From positions 1 to 31,082 of the forward strand of contig MSJI02000425.1 in the NCBI GenBank assembly GCA_001931905.2: a stretch of 31,082 nucleotides of DNA, written 5' to 3'. A program made the position numbers and the translations under genes. Below are positions 1 through 10,273 of the stretch, piece by piece (position 1 is the stretch's first letter; the number at the start of each line of letters is the position of its first letter). Source of the stretch: Cladosporium sp. IMV 00045 (taxonomy: Eukaryota > Ascomycota > Dothideomycetes > Cladosporiales > Cladosporiaceae). The notes beneath the pieces were generated by a model. That model ran no database searches. It saw only the letters and a list, made by a program, of their open reading frames with translations, and was not told the origin of the DNA.

Positions 1-42
1 GGTGCTGCTTTGGTCTTTTCGACGGTCTGGAAGGATATAAAA

Positions 43-3000
43 ATGGCGACGGTGGCCAATATCACATCCGAGATCGCCCCAGCGGCTGAAACCGCAGCCA
101 TCGATACCAACCCTCCCAAACCCATACGCATCGACGAAGACGAGTCGAGCATGTCATCGACAGGTAGCGACCTTTTCGATCGAAACAAGCCGACCGCAAA
201 AGATCAACACGATGCATGGGAGGTCGATGCGAACGGTGACTGGCGGCGATATAGCTCGTTGGAATCCGCCACAAGCACAGCCATATCTTCAATGTGCTCC
301 TCGACGGTTGCCGAAGATTCCCAAAAAGAACAGAACATGGTTCCGTCGCCATCGCGAAAGCGCATGTCGGATGGCACATTCAAACATGCCACTATTCGCC
401 TCAGCTCAAAGGCCAGCGACGCAGCAAGCACGCCCCAGAGCATCGAGAAGATCGCCGATGCTCTCGAGCAGCAGACTCCAAATACCCAGCCTAAGCGTCG
501 AGGACGTCCACCCAAAGACAAATCGGCTGCTCCGAGCTACGTACCAAGAGTACGTCGTGCGTCGATGATCTCCAGACTACAAGATGTGGTGAAGCCGCGA
601 TCTTCGATACCTTACACGCTTCCGGTCTCTGTATTCGCCAGCCAATGTATAGAGGCTGCTCATGCGTCGCGCCTTGATCCGTATTCTCTGCATCTGGGAG
701 AAAACAATCTGCTCATGGACATGATCACATCGGCGGAGGTCACCGTTTATCTCAACATACGAAATGCCATACTTCGCCTGTGGGTCCGCAACCCTAGATG
801 CAGTATCACCGTGGAAGAGGCCGCCGGCTGTGCCAAGGAGGCGCGATATTTCGGCCTCGCTGAAGTGGCATACAAATGGTTGACGAGGAACGGCTACATC
901 AACTTCGGATGCGTTGATGTCCCGCGAGACCCGAACGATGCACTCCACTCCAAGAAGCTGGGCAAGCAGAAAACGGTTGTTGTAATCGGCGCTGGCGTCT
1001 CAGGCCTGACAACAGCGCGGCAGCTGGAAGGCCTCTTTGCTCAATATTCCGACCACTGGCTGCAAAAAGGCGAACGACCACCTCGGGTACTCGTTATCGA
1101 GGGTCGCAAGCGCATCGGAGGTCGTGTTTATTCCAAGCCGCTCAGAAGCCAAGTGAAGGACAGTCTGCCTGATGATTTGCGAAACACGGCAGAAATGGGC
1201 GCCATGATCGTGACGGGCTTTGATCATGGTAATCCCCTTGATACGATCATACGTGGTCAGTTAGGCTTACGCTATCATCTTATGACGGACGCGTTGACCA
1301 TCTACGACACAAATGGGAAAGAAGTGAAAGAGCGCAGGGATATGTTAAATACGGATTTATACACGGACATCACAGATCGAGTCGGTGATTTCAGAGCAGT
1401 GGCGCATCGACCGCAGACTCTCAAGGGTGACGAGGACCTCATCAATCGCTGTCGCGATCCATTGCCGAAAGGCGCCGATGCTTTCCAGCTAGAGCCTCTT
1501 CCATCTCTGATCGAGGCGAAGCGCAAAGCTATCATGAAGAGAGGGAGAAGAAGGAATGCCCCGCCCGGCACAGAAAAGCTGACTGGAAGGCAACAAGTTG
1601 CCGAGCATAGCACTGGAACCGTTCGAGCCGCGCGCGCAGCACATGAGATGGGCTGGAAAGTCCGAGATGGCGTATCAAAGAACCACACGCTGTCGCTGAG
1701 GTCGACCGCCGAAGCTTCAAAATACCCAACCCTGGGAGCTGTGATGGATGAAGCCATTTCCCAATACCAAGGCTTACTCGAAATCACGGCCCAAGATTTG
1801 CGTCTCCTCAACTGGCACCACGCAAACCTAGAATATGCCAATGCTGCACCAGTCCCATGGTTGAGTCTCAGCGGTCATGACCAAGATACAGGGAATGAAT
1901 TTGAGGGCGCACATTCGGAGGTCATTGGCGGGTACACTCAAGTGCCACGCGGTTTGATGAATTTGCCGACGAAGCTTGACGTGCAGTTCAATCGAGTCGT
2001 CGACAGCATCCACTATGATGCCGGCAGTGAAGAAGATGATGACGACCTCGTCACCAAGATCGTTTGCACGGATGGCGAAGTGATCGAAGCCGACGAGGTC
2101 GTCTTGACCACGCCTTTGGGAGTGCTCAAGTCGGACGCAATTGACTTTGACCCTCCTCTGCCTAATTGGAAGCAAGGTGCTATTGATCGAATGGGCTTCG
2201 GGTTGCTCAACAAAGTACGCGCTGAAATTTCCAATCATAATACATCACTATCGCTAACGAAGCTCTAGGTTATTCTGCTGTACGACGAGCCGTTCTGGGA
2301 CGACAGCCGTGACATGTTCGGTCTCTTAAATGAGGCAGAACGAGCTGGAAGTCTCAAACCGAAGCATTACGAGCAAAGAAGAGGAAGATTCTACCTGATC
2401 TGGAATGCGACTCAGACAAGTGGCAGGCCAATGCTCATTGCACTCATGGCTGGACATGCAGCATATCAAGCGGAGCAGACGGATACAGAAACCCTCATGA
2501 ACGAGGTCACAGATCGGCTTCGGCAGGTCTTCTCGCCTAGTGTTCCCAAACCTCGCGAGGTGATTGTGACACGATGGAAGCAAGACCCTTTTACGAGAGG
2601 CACATACTCATACGTGGGACCGCGGACAAGACCGCAAGACTACGACATCATGGCCAAATCGATTGGCAATCTGCATTTTGCTGGAGAGGCCACATGTGGC
2701 ACACACCCAGCTACCGTGCACGGCGCGTTCCTGTCGGGCCTGCGTGTGGCAGCAGATGTCATGGACGCGATGGCAGGGCCTATGAACCTACCCACACCTC
2801 TCGTGGGCTCCGCTGCTGTCAAAACAGAGCCCATCGCAAGCTATACGACACCAGTCATGCAAGCACCAACCAGACCCGCACCTCAAAAACCCACACCCAA
2901 AGCTGCAAGCTCATCAGCCGCACCCTCACCTGTGATCAAGCAGGAACCCGACAACACCACCGTCGCTAGCGCAAAGGTCCCAACCTCCGCCGCTCCTGCC

Positions 3001-3522
3001 GGCCCACCCAAAAAATCCGTCTGCTCTACCGACTCATCATTCTGGGCCAGCGCCGGCGCCAACTTCTCCACAAGCCTCGACTATGAAGCCGCTCTTGTCG
3101 GCACACTCCTGGGCCAAATCGGCGAGCGCCCCGAGAAACCGATGCGACCCGGCGTCAACCCCTTCCTGCTCTTCACCAAAGTCAAATGGGACTCGTGCCG
3201 CGAGCACTGCGCCCAAGATCCCGTGCTCGCAAACGGGCGAAACGCCATCCGCACCACGCTGGGGCAATGGTGGAAAGCGCTCAGCGACGCCGAGAAACAG
3301 CCTTACCTCGTGCAGAGCCAGGAGGCGCAGGAGATCGCGGACGCGCAGCGCAAAGAGTGGGAGAGCAAAGTCGCGCAGTGGGACGCGGACGCCGCGAGGA
3401 TCAGGAAGGAGTTCGCCCTGGAGAACCCGCCGCCGGCGGATTTTGGTGGGTTTGGCGGTGAGGGAGGGAGTCGCAGGAAGACGAATGTCAGTGGCTCGAT
3501 CGCGCTGGACCTTCCTATGTGA
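43..3522 (+). CDS. LSD1: LSD1-type lysine-specific histone demethylase with SWIRM, amine oxidase and HMG box
   Basis: This is a flavin-dependent demethylase of methylated histone H3 lysines, acting in the nucleus. Two exons (43-2214, 2269-3522) give 1141 aa. The 54-nt intron has a GTACGC donor and a GCTAAC branch site. Visible in order: an AT-hook (RGRPPK, residues 153-158); a SWIRM domain (about 190-295); an FAD-binding GAGVSG motif starting at G316, followed by an RIGGR motif; and the amine oxidase core. The motif GFGLLNK ends exon 1, and its K724 matches the active-site lysine of human LSD1. The amine oxidase end (FAGEATCGTHPATVHGA) is in exon 2, followed by a Pro/Ala-rich linker and an HMG box (about 1014-1085). 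SWIRM plus amine oxidase plus HMG is the layout of fission yeast Lsd1/2. ATG 43 is the first one visible, but the frame is open to the left edge, so the true start could lie outside the window. Confidence 0.95.
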
Positions 3523-5246
3523 ACGTGAGTGTGGGTTTGGAGGGTTGATTTTGCTCGTTGCTCTTTGATTTTCGTTCTTCTCTTCATTACCTTAGTTTAC
3601 CGGCCTTTCCTTTTAATTCGCTTGGCCTTGTTATGCCTTCAATGTTTGGCTGGTCATATACCTCTATCTCGACCGTTTTTGTCCGGCGACGAGATTATTA
3701 AGTTAAGGTGTACCTAGCTCTCACGTTATCTTTTCCCGTCACCATTCGGCCTGTCAAGCAAAGTGCTTACAATAATAACCACAAAGCACATGCACCCCGA
3801 GTCAGCGATAGAAGCAGTGTAACACACACTCCTTGAAGACCAGAGGGAACTGCAACCACACGAATGATACCTCGCGGCACGTATATGTACCCAAGTCTCT
3901 CACTTGGGTGATCGGCTCACCAATAACCGAACAATCAAGATTTCCCCCACTCTCGCTCTCCCCTGCCCCTGAGGAATTAACCGAAGAACCCGAACCCCAG
4001 TTCCCCTGCCACAAACGTTCCCCCATCATTAGGTACCTTATTGATGATGATACTCAACGGAGAATTCCATTTTGGCTTTTGAGGAAGCTGGACACCTAAG
4101 GCCGCCTTCCTATGAGTTCTCCTTTGATTCCTGGGGTTGCATCGGAGATCTATGGTTCCATGTTTTGGGAAAGTGATGATCGCTGCTACTCAGTTCAAGG
4201 GTTGAGATGCATGGAATATGCATGGGTCCCAAGGTCCTGAGCTTGGGAAGCAGGCTCTTGACTCGTAACAGTCGTGAAGGCTATTCGGTTGGTTCATGTC
4301 AAGAGAATAGAATGGTTGTATGGCCACAGATTTCTCCCCATGGAAAGCGCTGCCTCAATTCTTCCAGATCGCCAGCATCGTCATAATCATCCTACAACAC
4401 ACCGGATTGCCAGTTCCGGCTACTGCATCGATTCTTCCATCCTGCAACCGGAAATGTATGGAAGCGATGGAAGGTTTGGCGCGCGACTCGCTGCAGGACA
4501 GACATCAGAAACTCCACATTACGAGGTGGGGATTCGGTTGGCTGTGCTGTGCTGATCGGTAAGCAGGTGCATAGCCCGGATTATCAACTCTTGTTTGATA
4601 GCGAATGATAGGTGTGTCTTTCGGCTTATTATTGTTGTTGATATCAGGCCTTGTTGAACATGTTCGACTGTGAGCACCAACCACCAAACGCCGCACACGC
4701 CATCGCGACTGACATACATTGTCGATCGGCGGCCGTTTCGTCAGATTTGTAGCGTGGAAAGTCTATTAGAGTGGTGAGACTTGAATACAAAGAACAGAGA
4801 TACACACAGATGAATGGAGCCGTGGACATGGCAAGCAGCACGTGGCGGAAGCATAACCAAAAGATCGTCGCCCACCACCATCATCGCCATGCCTTACCTA
4901 GCAACAAAAGCACAGGGCGAGCCAGCGAGCATATTCACCCGGAGCGCGACTCTTCCCGAATTTCCGTGTTCATTATTATCACGTCGCATTAGGTGATCGT
5001 CGCCGTCTCGTCTCCACTCGGCACGCGATTGCGCCTGTCACAGACCAGGCCCCATCTCCACGCGACCTTTCCCCTACAAACGTGAGGCTGTGTCTTTTTT
5101 TACCTACCTATTATGTATGTCACTCGCTGTGACTTGCAGCAGCAGCAATGAATATACATGTGTGTATGTGCATGTAAGTGAAGAGCATCTCAGCAAAAAG
5201 GTCACACATTGTTACTTCTGCCGCCTTTCAATTTTCTACACCAATG
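3523..5246. other. Intergenic region between LSD1 and the creB leader, no gene seen
   Basis: Only short open frames (under about 95 codons) occur here. None has recognisable motifs or convincing splice partners. The left part should hold the LSD1 3' UTR, and the right part the distal creB promoter. I see no tRNA fold, transposon end or long repeat. Confidence 0.6.
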
Positions 5247-6012
5247 ACAATTCACTCGAGTCTCGCCCACGCCTAAGCACCCTCCTTCCCGCGCCACCAA
5301 CCTCCTAGAACCAAACCCCACCTCATCCTTCGACGCCGCCGCCGCCGCAACATTGATTACCTAGTTAATCCACTCAACTCGATCTCCTCTCCACGGCCGT
5401 CCCCGGTGCAGCTAGTCGCCTAGCGACCCTCCGTCCCGCCCATCTCCACTCGCTCCAGAAGACTTGCCCGCACTTGACACCCGTTCGCCGTTAACGTTGT
5501 CCTCTGCTTGCTCCCCCGTCGAAGCCTGTCGAGCCTTGATCCCGCTTCCACCAACCAACCGTTGCTATATCCTCCACCTGCCTGTCTACCCACTTACCTT
5601 ACCTCACCCTTCCCCAAAAACCCTGGCTCGTCTTGCTTTGCCGCGCCGCCGCGCCTGAAAGCTACGCCTGACCTCACCAACACACACTCTTAATACACCC
5701 GACTCTCTTTCGCGCGCGACCTCCACCCTGTGCCTGCATCTTGGCCTCGCGCTCCCACCCGCCTTGGGCACTCTTCAATCTCGCATCTTCCTGCGCCGTC
5801 GTCTGCTAGACCCAGCCACGCCCAGATCCTCTCTTCAAACCTCAACACGCTCCTTTCGCTTTACGACACCATCTTTGTGGATTTCCAAGACCACACTCGC
5901 TCCACAAAGTACAGAATCACTCACCCAGCACTGAGAGGGCAACGACGACCCTTGTCACGACGCGCGCGAGGCGCATTGGCGACTCGGCCACGTTCAAAAG
6001 AGGAGGAAAATA
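5247..6012 (+). promoter_or_regulatory. Pyrimidine-rich, ATG-free leader/promoter tract of creB
   Basis: There is no ATG on the + strand for 766 bases before the creB start codon; the last upstream ATG is at 5244. The stretch is rich in C and T, with many CTCC, CCACC and TCTTC runs, as is common around fungal transcription starts. The simplest reading is a long 5' UTR plus core promoter from which upstream start codons have been removed. The transcription start was not located. Confidence 0.6.
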
Positions 6013-8463
6013 ATGTCGTTCTTTGGGAAGTTCAAGACTGGCTCGGTGAGTGGTCTCTGCTCGTGTTCAGCATTGTTGTGTTACATGTCTATATCGTAGT
6101 TGGACATATCTACCGGGTCATCGCAATTGCTGACATGTCCTCGCCTCCATGTAGACGCCTGGTGCTTCAAGTATATCACCGACCACGAAGAAAGACCCCA
6201 ACGCGCCGCAGCCTACGGCATTAGAGAAACTTTTGGCACCTGATGCTTTAAACCCGGTTCGACCTAACGGAAGCGATAAATTCTTTGGATTCGAGAACGT
6301 AAGTGAATGCTCGCTGCTCATACATTGAACGATTGGCTAATTTTTCCGCTTATCAGTACGGTTCTACATGGTATGATACATCTTTCTTGCAGTAAATCCA
6401 TTGCACGCTGACCGATCACCAAAAGTTATTGTAATTCAATTGTCACAGCGCTGTACTATTCAGAAGCATTCCGAGAACATGTACTCAACTTCCCTTCAAA
6501 AGCTTTCCTCGAAAGCATTAGCGACGAAATCGCAAAAGGCAACGCCAATGGCGCACCCGTCGGACACAAGAACACGAGCACGACCCCATACCCCAACCCA
6601 ATGTCACCAGCACGCAAGGTTCCACAACCTACCTCGCCAGGGCCAGGAGCTCCAATTAAACCAGAGGAGAGCAAAGATTCACCAGAGTACAAGAAAAGGA
6701 TGGCGATACAAAATGGACCAGTTCTTGACATGACTTACGACAATTCGAAAAAGTACGGCATGGACGAATCGCTGTTCACGTCTCTGAAAGATATCTTCGA
6801 GGCGGTGATCGAACAGAAGTCACGGATAGGCGTTGTCAGCCCACACAAGTTCTTGGAGATCTTGCGGAGAGAGAACGAGATGTTCCGATCTGCAATGCAC
6901 CAAGATGCTCACGAGTTTTTGAACTTGCTACTCAATCAGGTCGTTGACAATGTGGAACTCTTCTCGAGTCAGCATCCTGCAGCTCTATCTCAAGTTCAAG
7001 CAAATGGAGACGCACCCGAGAATGCTGTGTCGAAACCGATGACGAATGGCGTCAATGGAACACACGTATCAGGGAACGGTCTGGACACGCGTTGGGTACA
7101 CGACCTGTTCGAGGGTACTCTCACATCAGAAACGAGATGCTTGACATGCGAGAACACCTCGCAGCGAGACGAAGCTTTCCTTGATCTTTCCGTCGACCTC
7201 AGCGCGCATACATCGGTGGTCTCATGTCTACGAAAATTCTCCGAAGAGGAGATGCTTTGCGAGAGGAACAAATTCCATTGCGATAATTGCGGCGGTCTGC
7301 AAGAAGCCGAAAAGCGCATGAAGATAAAGCGGTTGCCTCGTATTTTGGCTTTGCATCTGAAGCGTTTCAAATACACCGAGGATCTACAGCGCTTACAGAA
7401 GCTGTTCCATCGGGTTGTGTATCCTTTTTACCTGCGCCTATTCAACACCACAGACGACGCCGAGGACCCGGATCGATTGTACGAGCTTTACGCGGTGGTG
7501 GTACACATTGGCGGTGGCCCGTATCACGGCCACTACGTCAGCATAATCAAAACTCAGGATCGCGGCTGGCTGCTTTTCGATGACGAACTGGTCGAGCCGG
7601 TCGACAAGAACTATGTCATGAACTTCTTCGGCGGAGAACCCCAACCGGGCGTCCAAGATGCAAAGCAACTAGCTTGCGCTTACGTCTTGTTCTACCAAGA
7701 AACGACCATGGAAGCCATGCTCAAAGAGCAAGAAGCCGAAGGCCAACAGCAAACCAAACCCCGAAGCTCCGACGTAGGCACCGCCCCCGACAGCGGCCTC
7801 TCACCCACCCAACACATGAACAACCCCCTCTATCACACGCAAACCGTCACCGACCCGCCGCACGAAGTCCTCGACGCCATGAAACCCCTCGCCCACGCCG
7901 CCACCGCCCCGCAAGCAAGCCACACCCGCCAACCGACCGACCACCACCCCGCCCCTCCCCTGCCGAACATCAACCCCGTCCTCCCCGCCAAGTCGAAGAA
8001 AGAACTCAAAGCCGAGGAGAAAGAGCGCAAAGCGGCGCAGAAGGCCGAGGAGAAAGCCCTCGCCGCCCAGCGCAAGGAGAGCGCCAACAAGCGCATGGAG
8101 GCTTGGAGGAAGCAGGAGGCCGAGATGGCCCAGATCATGGAACTCTCCAAGGCCAGCGCGGCGGAGGAGGCGAGGAAGCGCGGCGAGGATCCCGCTGGGG
8201 CGAAGGAAGAGAAGAGCGGCGGTCTGTCGCGCTTCGCTCGCCATCCTAGCATGAGTTTGCGCGGCAAGCCGAAACTCTTCGGCGGGAAGGATAAGGAGAA
8301 AGACGGCGGTGCTGCTGGTGGTGCTGCGGGCTTGTCAACCGTCCCGCAGGGCGCGAAGAGCGATGCTCCGGCCGCGCCTGAGCCGCCCATCACGGCGGCG
8401 GAGGAGAAGGCGAAGAAGAACCGGTTCAGTCTGGGGAGGAAGAAGAGCACGAGTTTGATGTGA
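6013..8463 (+). CDS. creB: CreB-type ubiquitin carboxyl-terminal hydrolase
   Basis: This is a USP-family cysteine deubiquitinase, orthologous in type to Aspergillus CreB (yeast Ubp9/Ubp13), which acts in carbon catabolite repression. Four exons (6013-6045, 6155-6298, 6357-6370, 6426-8463) give 742 aa, close to the usual CreB length. The Cys box reads FGFENYGSTCYCNSI, with the catalytic Cys64 codon split TG|T by intron 3. A zinc ribbon has CxxC pairs at 302/305 and 349/352. The His box YHGHY carries H433, followed by the DD of LLFDDELV. After residue 550 comes a Pro-rich linker, then a Lys/Glu/Ala-rich coiled coil (about 585-660) and a basic tail, as in CreB. Introns of 109, 58 and 55 nt have good donors and CTGAC or CTAAT branch sites. 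The ATG at 6013 is the first after a long ATG-free tract. Confidence 0.93.
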
Positions 8464-9374
8464 TGAGTTTTTGGAAGACGAGACTTTTGGGCCCGAAGTG
8501 GTGTGATGCTGCTGTGTGTGAGTTTTTTGAGATGTCGATTTGTCTATACCCCCCTTTTGGTTTGCGGCTGGACAAATGGAAAGACGAATAGTCTTGTTCG
8601 TGGAAGTAGTTATTTTTTTTCTCAAGCTTCTCAAAACGAAGGAACCAAATTACCGCGCTTTTTGATCCACTTCCTCCCTGCAATGCATTTTTTGTTTCGT
8701 GTTTTGTCTCACTTCGTGGGAACTTCGTGAGGGTACCTAGATACTTCACGGCAATATCTGGTTGGGAGTTATTACATCGCGAACTTTGCATATTGAGGCT
8801 CGACGAGCTTGGTTCTCATAATTCAGTCTAGCCTATTTTTCGCGAACGGCCTGAATTGCTGCTTCTCTTTTCTTGGGGGTATCTGGTGTAGCAAGAGAGG
8901 AGAGAGAGAGGGGGAAGGATCATGATGCTGCAACGCGTGTGTAAATCGCCCTTGTTCCCGAGCGCCCTCCATTCTGCCCCATCCTCCACTCGCCTTGCCT
9001 CCAAAAACGAACATACACGCGGGGATACGCTGCTCGCCATCCATCCCTCCACTCCCCTCCCTGCTCTCCCTTCCTCAAGGGTCGTACACCTTCTTTCTCC
9101 GACTCGCATTGCCATCCCCAGCTGCCTCCCCTCATCTTACCCGCACCCGTCTATTTTCCTCCCCTTTCCCCTTGCCTCTTCCTCCCCTGGTGTCGTGCTC
9201 GGTTCGTGTGGATCGTGATCGTATCGCTTTTTCGCTTCGTCAATGTGCCAGCCCGTTCGAGTTTGCTGAGGATCCGTCTTGTCCTTGCCCTCATACCGTG
9301 CGTCCATCTTCGCTTCTTCTTGGTTTTTTTTGTCACTTTGAAGCCTGCCGCGGCGCCTTGCGGGGACGCCTCGC
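8464..9374. other. Gap between convergent creB and YOS1, with an unexplained CT-rich tract
   Basis: The left part should hold the creB 3' UTR and the right end the YOS1 3' UTR. From about 8958 to 9240 the + strand is strongly pyrimidine-rich and lacks ATG (8927-9242), which looks like a promoter/leader pointing rightwards into YOS1. I found no convincing coding frame behind it. Confidence 0.5.
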
Positions 9375-9922
9375 TCAGCCGAACGCCACGGCCCAGATGA
9401 TGATGAGGACGTTAAGGAAGATCAGGGGTACTGCTGGAAGTCAGCCAGTGCTTTCCATGAGGTTTATGCGATCCCATCGTCTGGAATTAGGGACGGAGGG
9501 AGTTGACACTTACTCCGCATGAGCGTGCGCACGGAATTGATGAGATTGATGGTTTTGGCCTTGATGCTCGCGCCGTCTTGCGCGCTGCCGCCGAAGGAGG
9601 GCTCGTTTTGTTGTGCGTTGCCCCAGCCGACTGTAAGTTTGAGAAGGGTTAGTTGGTTGTTTGACATGTAGGGTTGGAGGTGGGTGATTTCGTTCTGTGC
9701 GGGAGAGAGGGGATAGTTGGGACTGTGGAGTGGCTGCATGAGAGGAGACGTACTGCGTGCGAGGAAGCGGTCTTCGGATAGGACTGCTATGGCGTTTACG
9801 AGGAGGACAGAGACTGGGAGAGAGAGTCAGGGTTAGTTGGGTTTGCGGGATGTGTGGGAGTAGGGTTGGGTTGATCATGTACCCTGAAAGAGGCCGCCGA
9901 AGGAGAAGAGGAGGGTCGCCAT
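9375..9922 (-). CDS. YOS1: Yos1-like protein (IER3IP1 family), ER-Golgi transport
   Basis: This is a small membrane protein of the Yip1-Yif1-Yos1 complex, needed for COPII vesicle traffic from ER to Golgi. It is too broken by introns to show as one frame. Four exons on the minus strand (9922-9883, 9813-9754, 9630-9514, 9430-9375) join to 90 aa; yeast Yos1 has 85. Family hallmarks are seen: an N-terminal hydrophobic stretch ending VNAIAVLSEDRFLARIGWG, then IKAKTINLINSVRTLMRIPL, and a C-terminal hydrophobic helix ending AVAFG. Introns are 69, 123 and 83 nt, and the first two have CTAAC branch sites. The last intron ends in a tandem CAGCAG acceptor. The second AG gives the conserved RIPLI; the first would give RTVPLI. 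The gene diverges from ALG12. Confidence 0.93.
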
Positions 9923-10273
9923 GGTTAAAGTAAGTGATTGTAGTTTTGAGGAGCAGGTGGTGCTTGGGTTCGGATTTCAAGAGGCTGGGTTATGAGTACA
10001 TTCAGGACAAGTGATGTTGTTGCCTGGAGTCTGGAGAAAGGTGTTCGAAACGTCGTTGCACCCTGGCAAGCGGAGCTGCAGCCATCAATCAGCTCTGGGG
10101 TACTGTATTTGGACTTGGACTCGAGGAGGCGACCTCTCCAACCGCGACATTATTCCTTGCATTCACTCGTCAATTGTATTTCATAGATGTCGGTGGCGCA
10201 TCATCACGCCGGACGAGCCTTGCACTTTCACCTGACGCCGGATAATTGGGCGCGTAAGCCGGATTACACCAAA
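9923..10273. promoter_or_regulatory. Shared divergent promoter of YOS1 and ALG12
   Basis: These 351 bp separate the two start codons and must hold both core promoters and 5' UTRs. No other gene or clear TATA box was seen. Both flanking products act in the ER, so shared control is plausible but is an inference from layout only. Confidence 0.55.

Noticed and set aside
5730..6224. 164-codon open frame over the creB start
   Set aside because: It starts at a non-ATG codon, overlaps creB exon 1 and introns in another frame, and has random low-complexity composition.
6389..6392. TTCTTGCAG as the real acceptor of creB intron 3
   Set aside because: It would make a 22-nt intron, too short to splice, and would lead to an early stop. 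The acceptor at 6425 restores the USP Cys box.
8995..9522. 175-codon open frame antisense to YOS1
   Set aside because: It has a non-ATG start, and its Pro/Ser-rich sequence follows from the CT-rich DNA. It overlaps two YOS1 exons.
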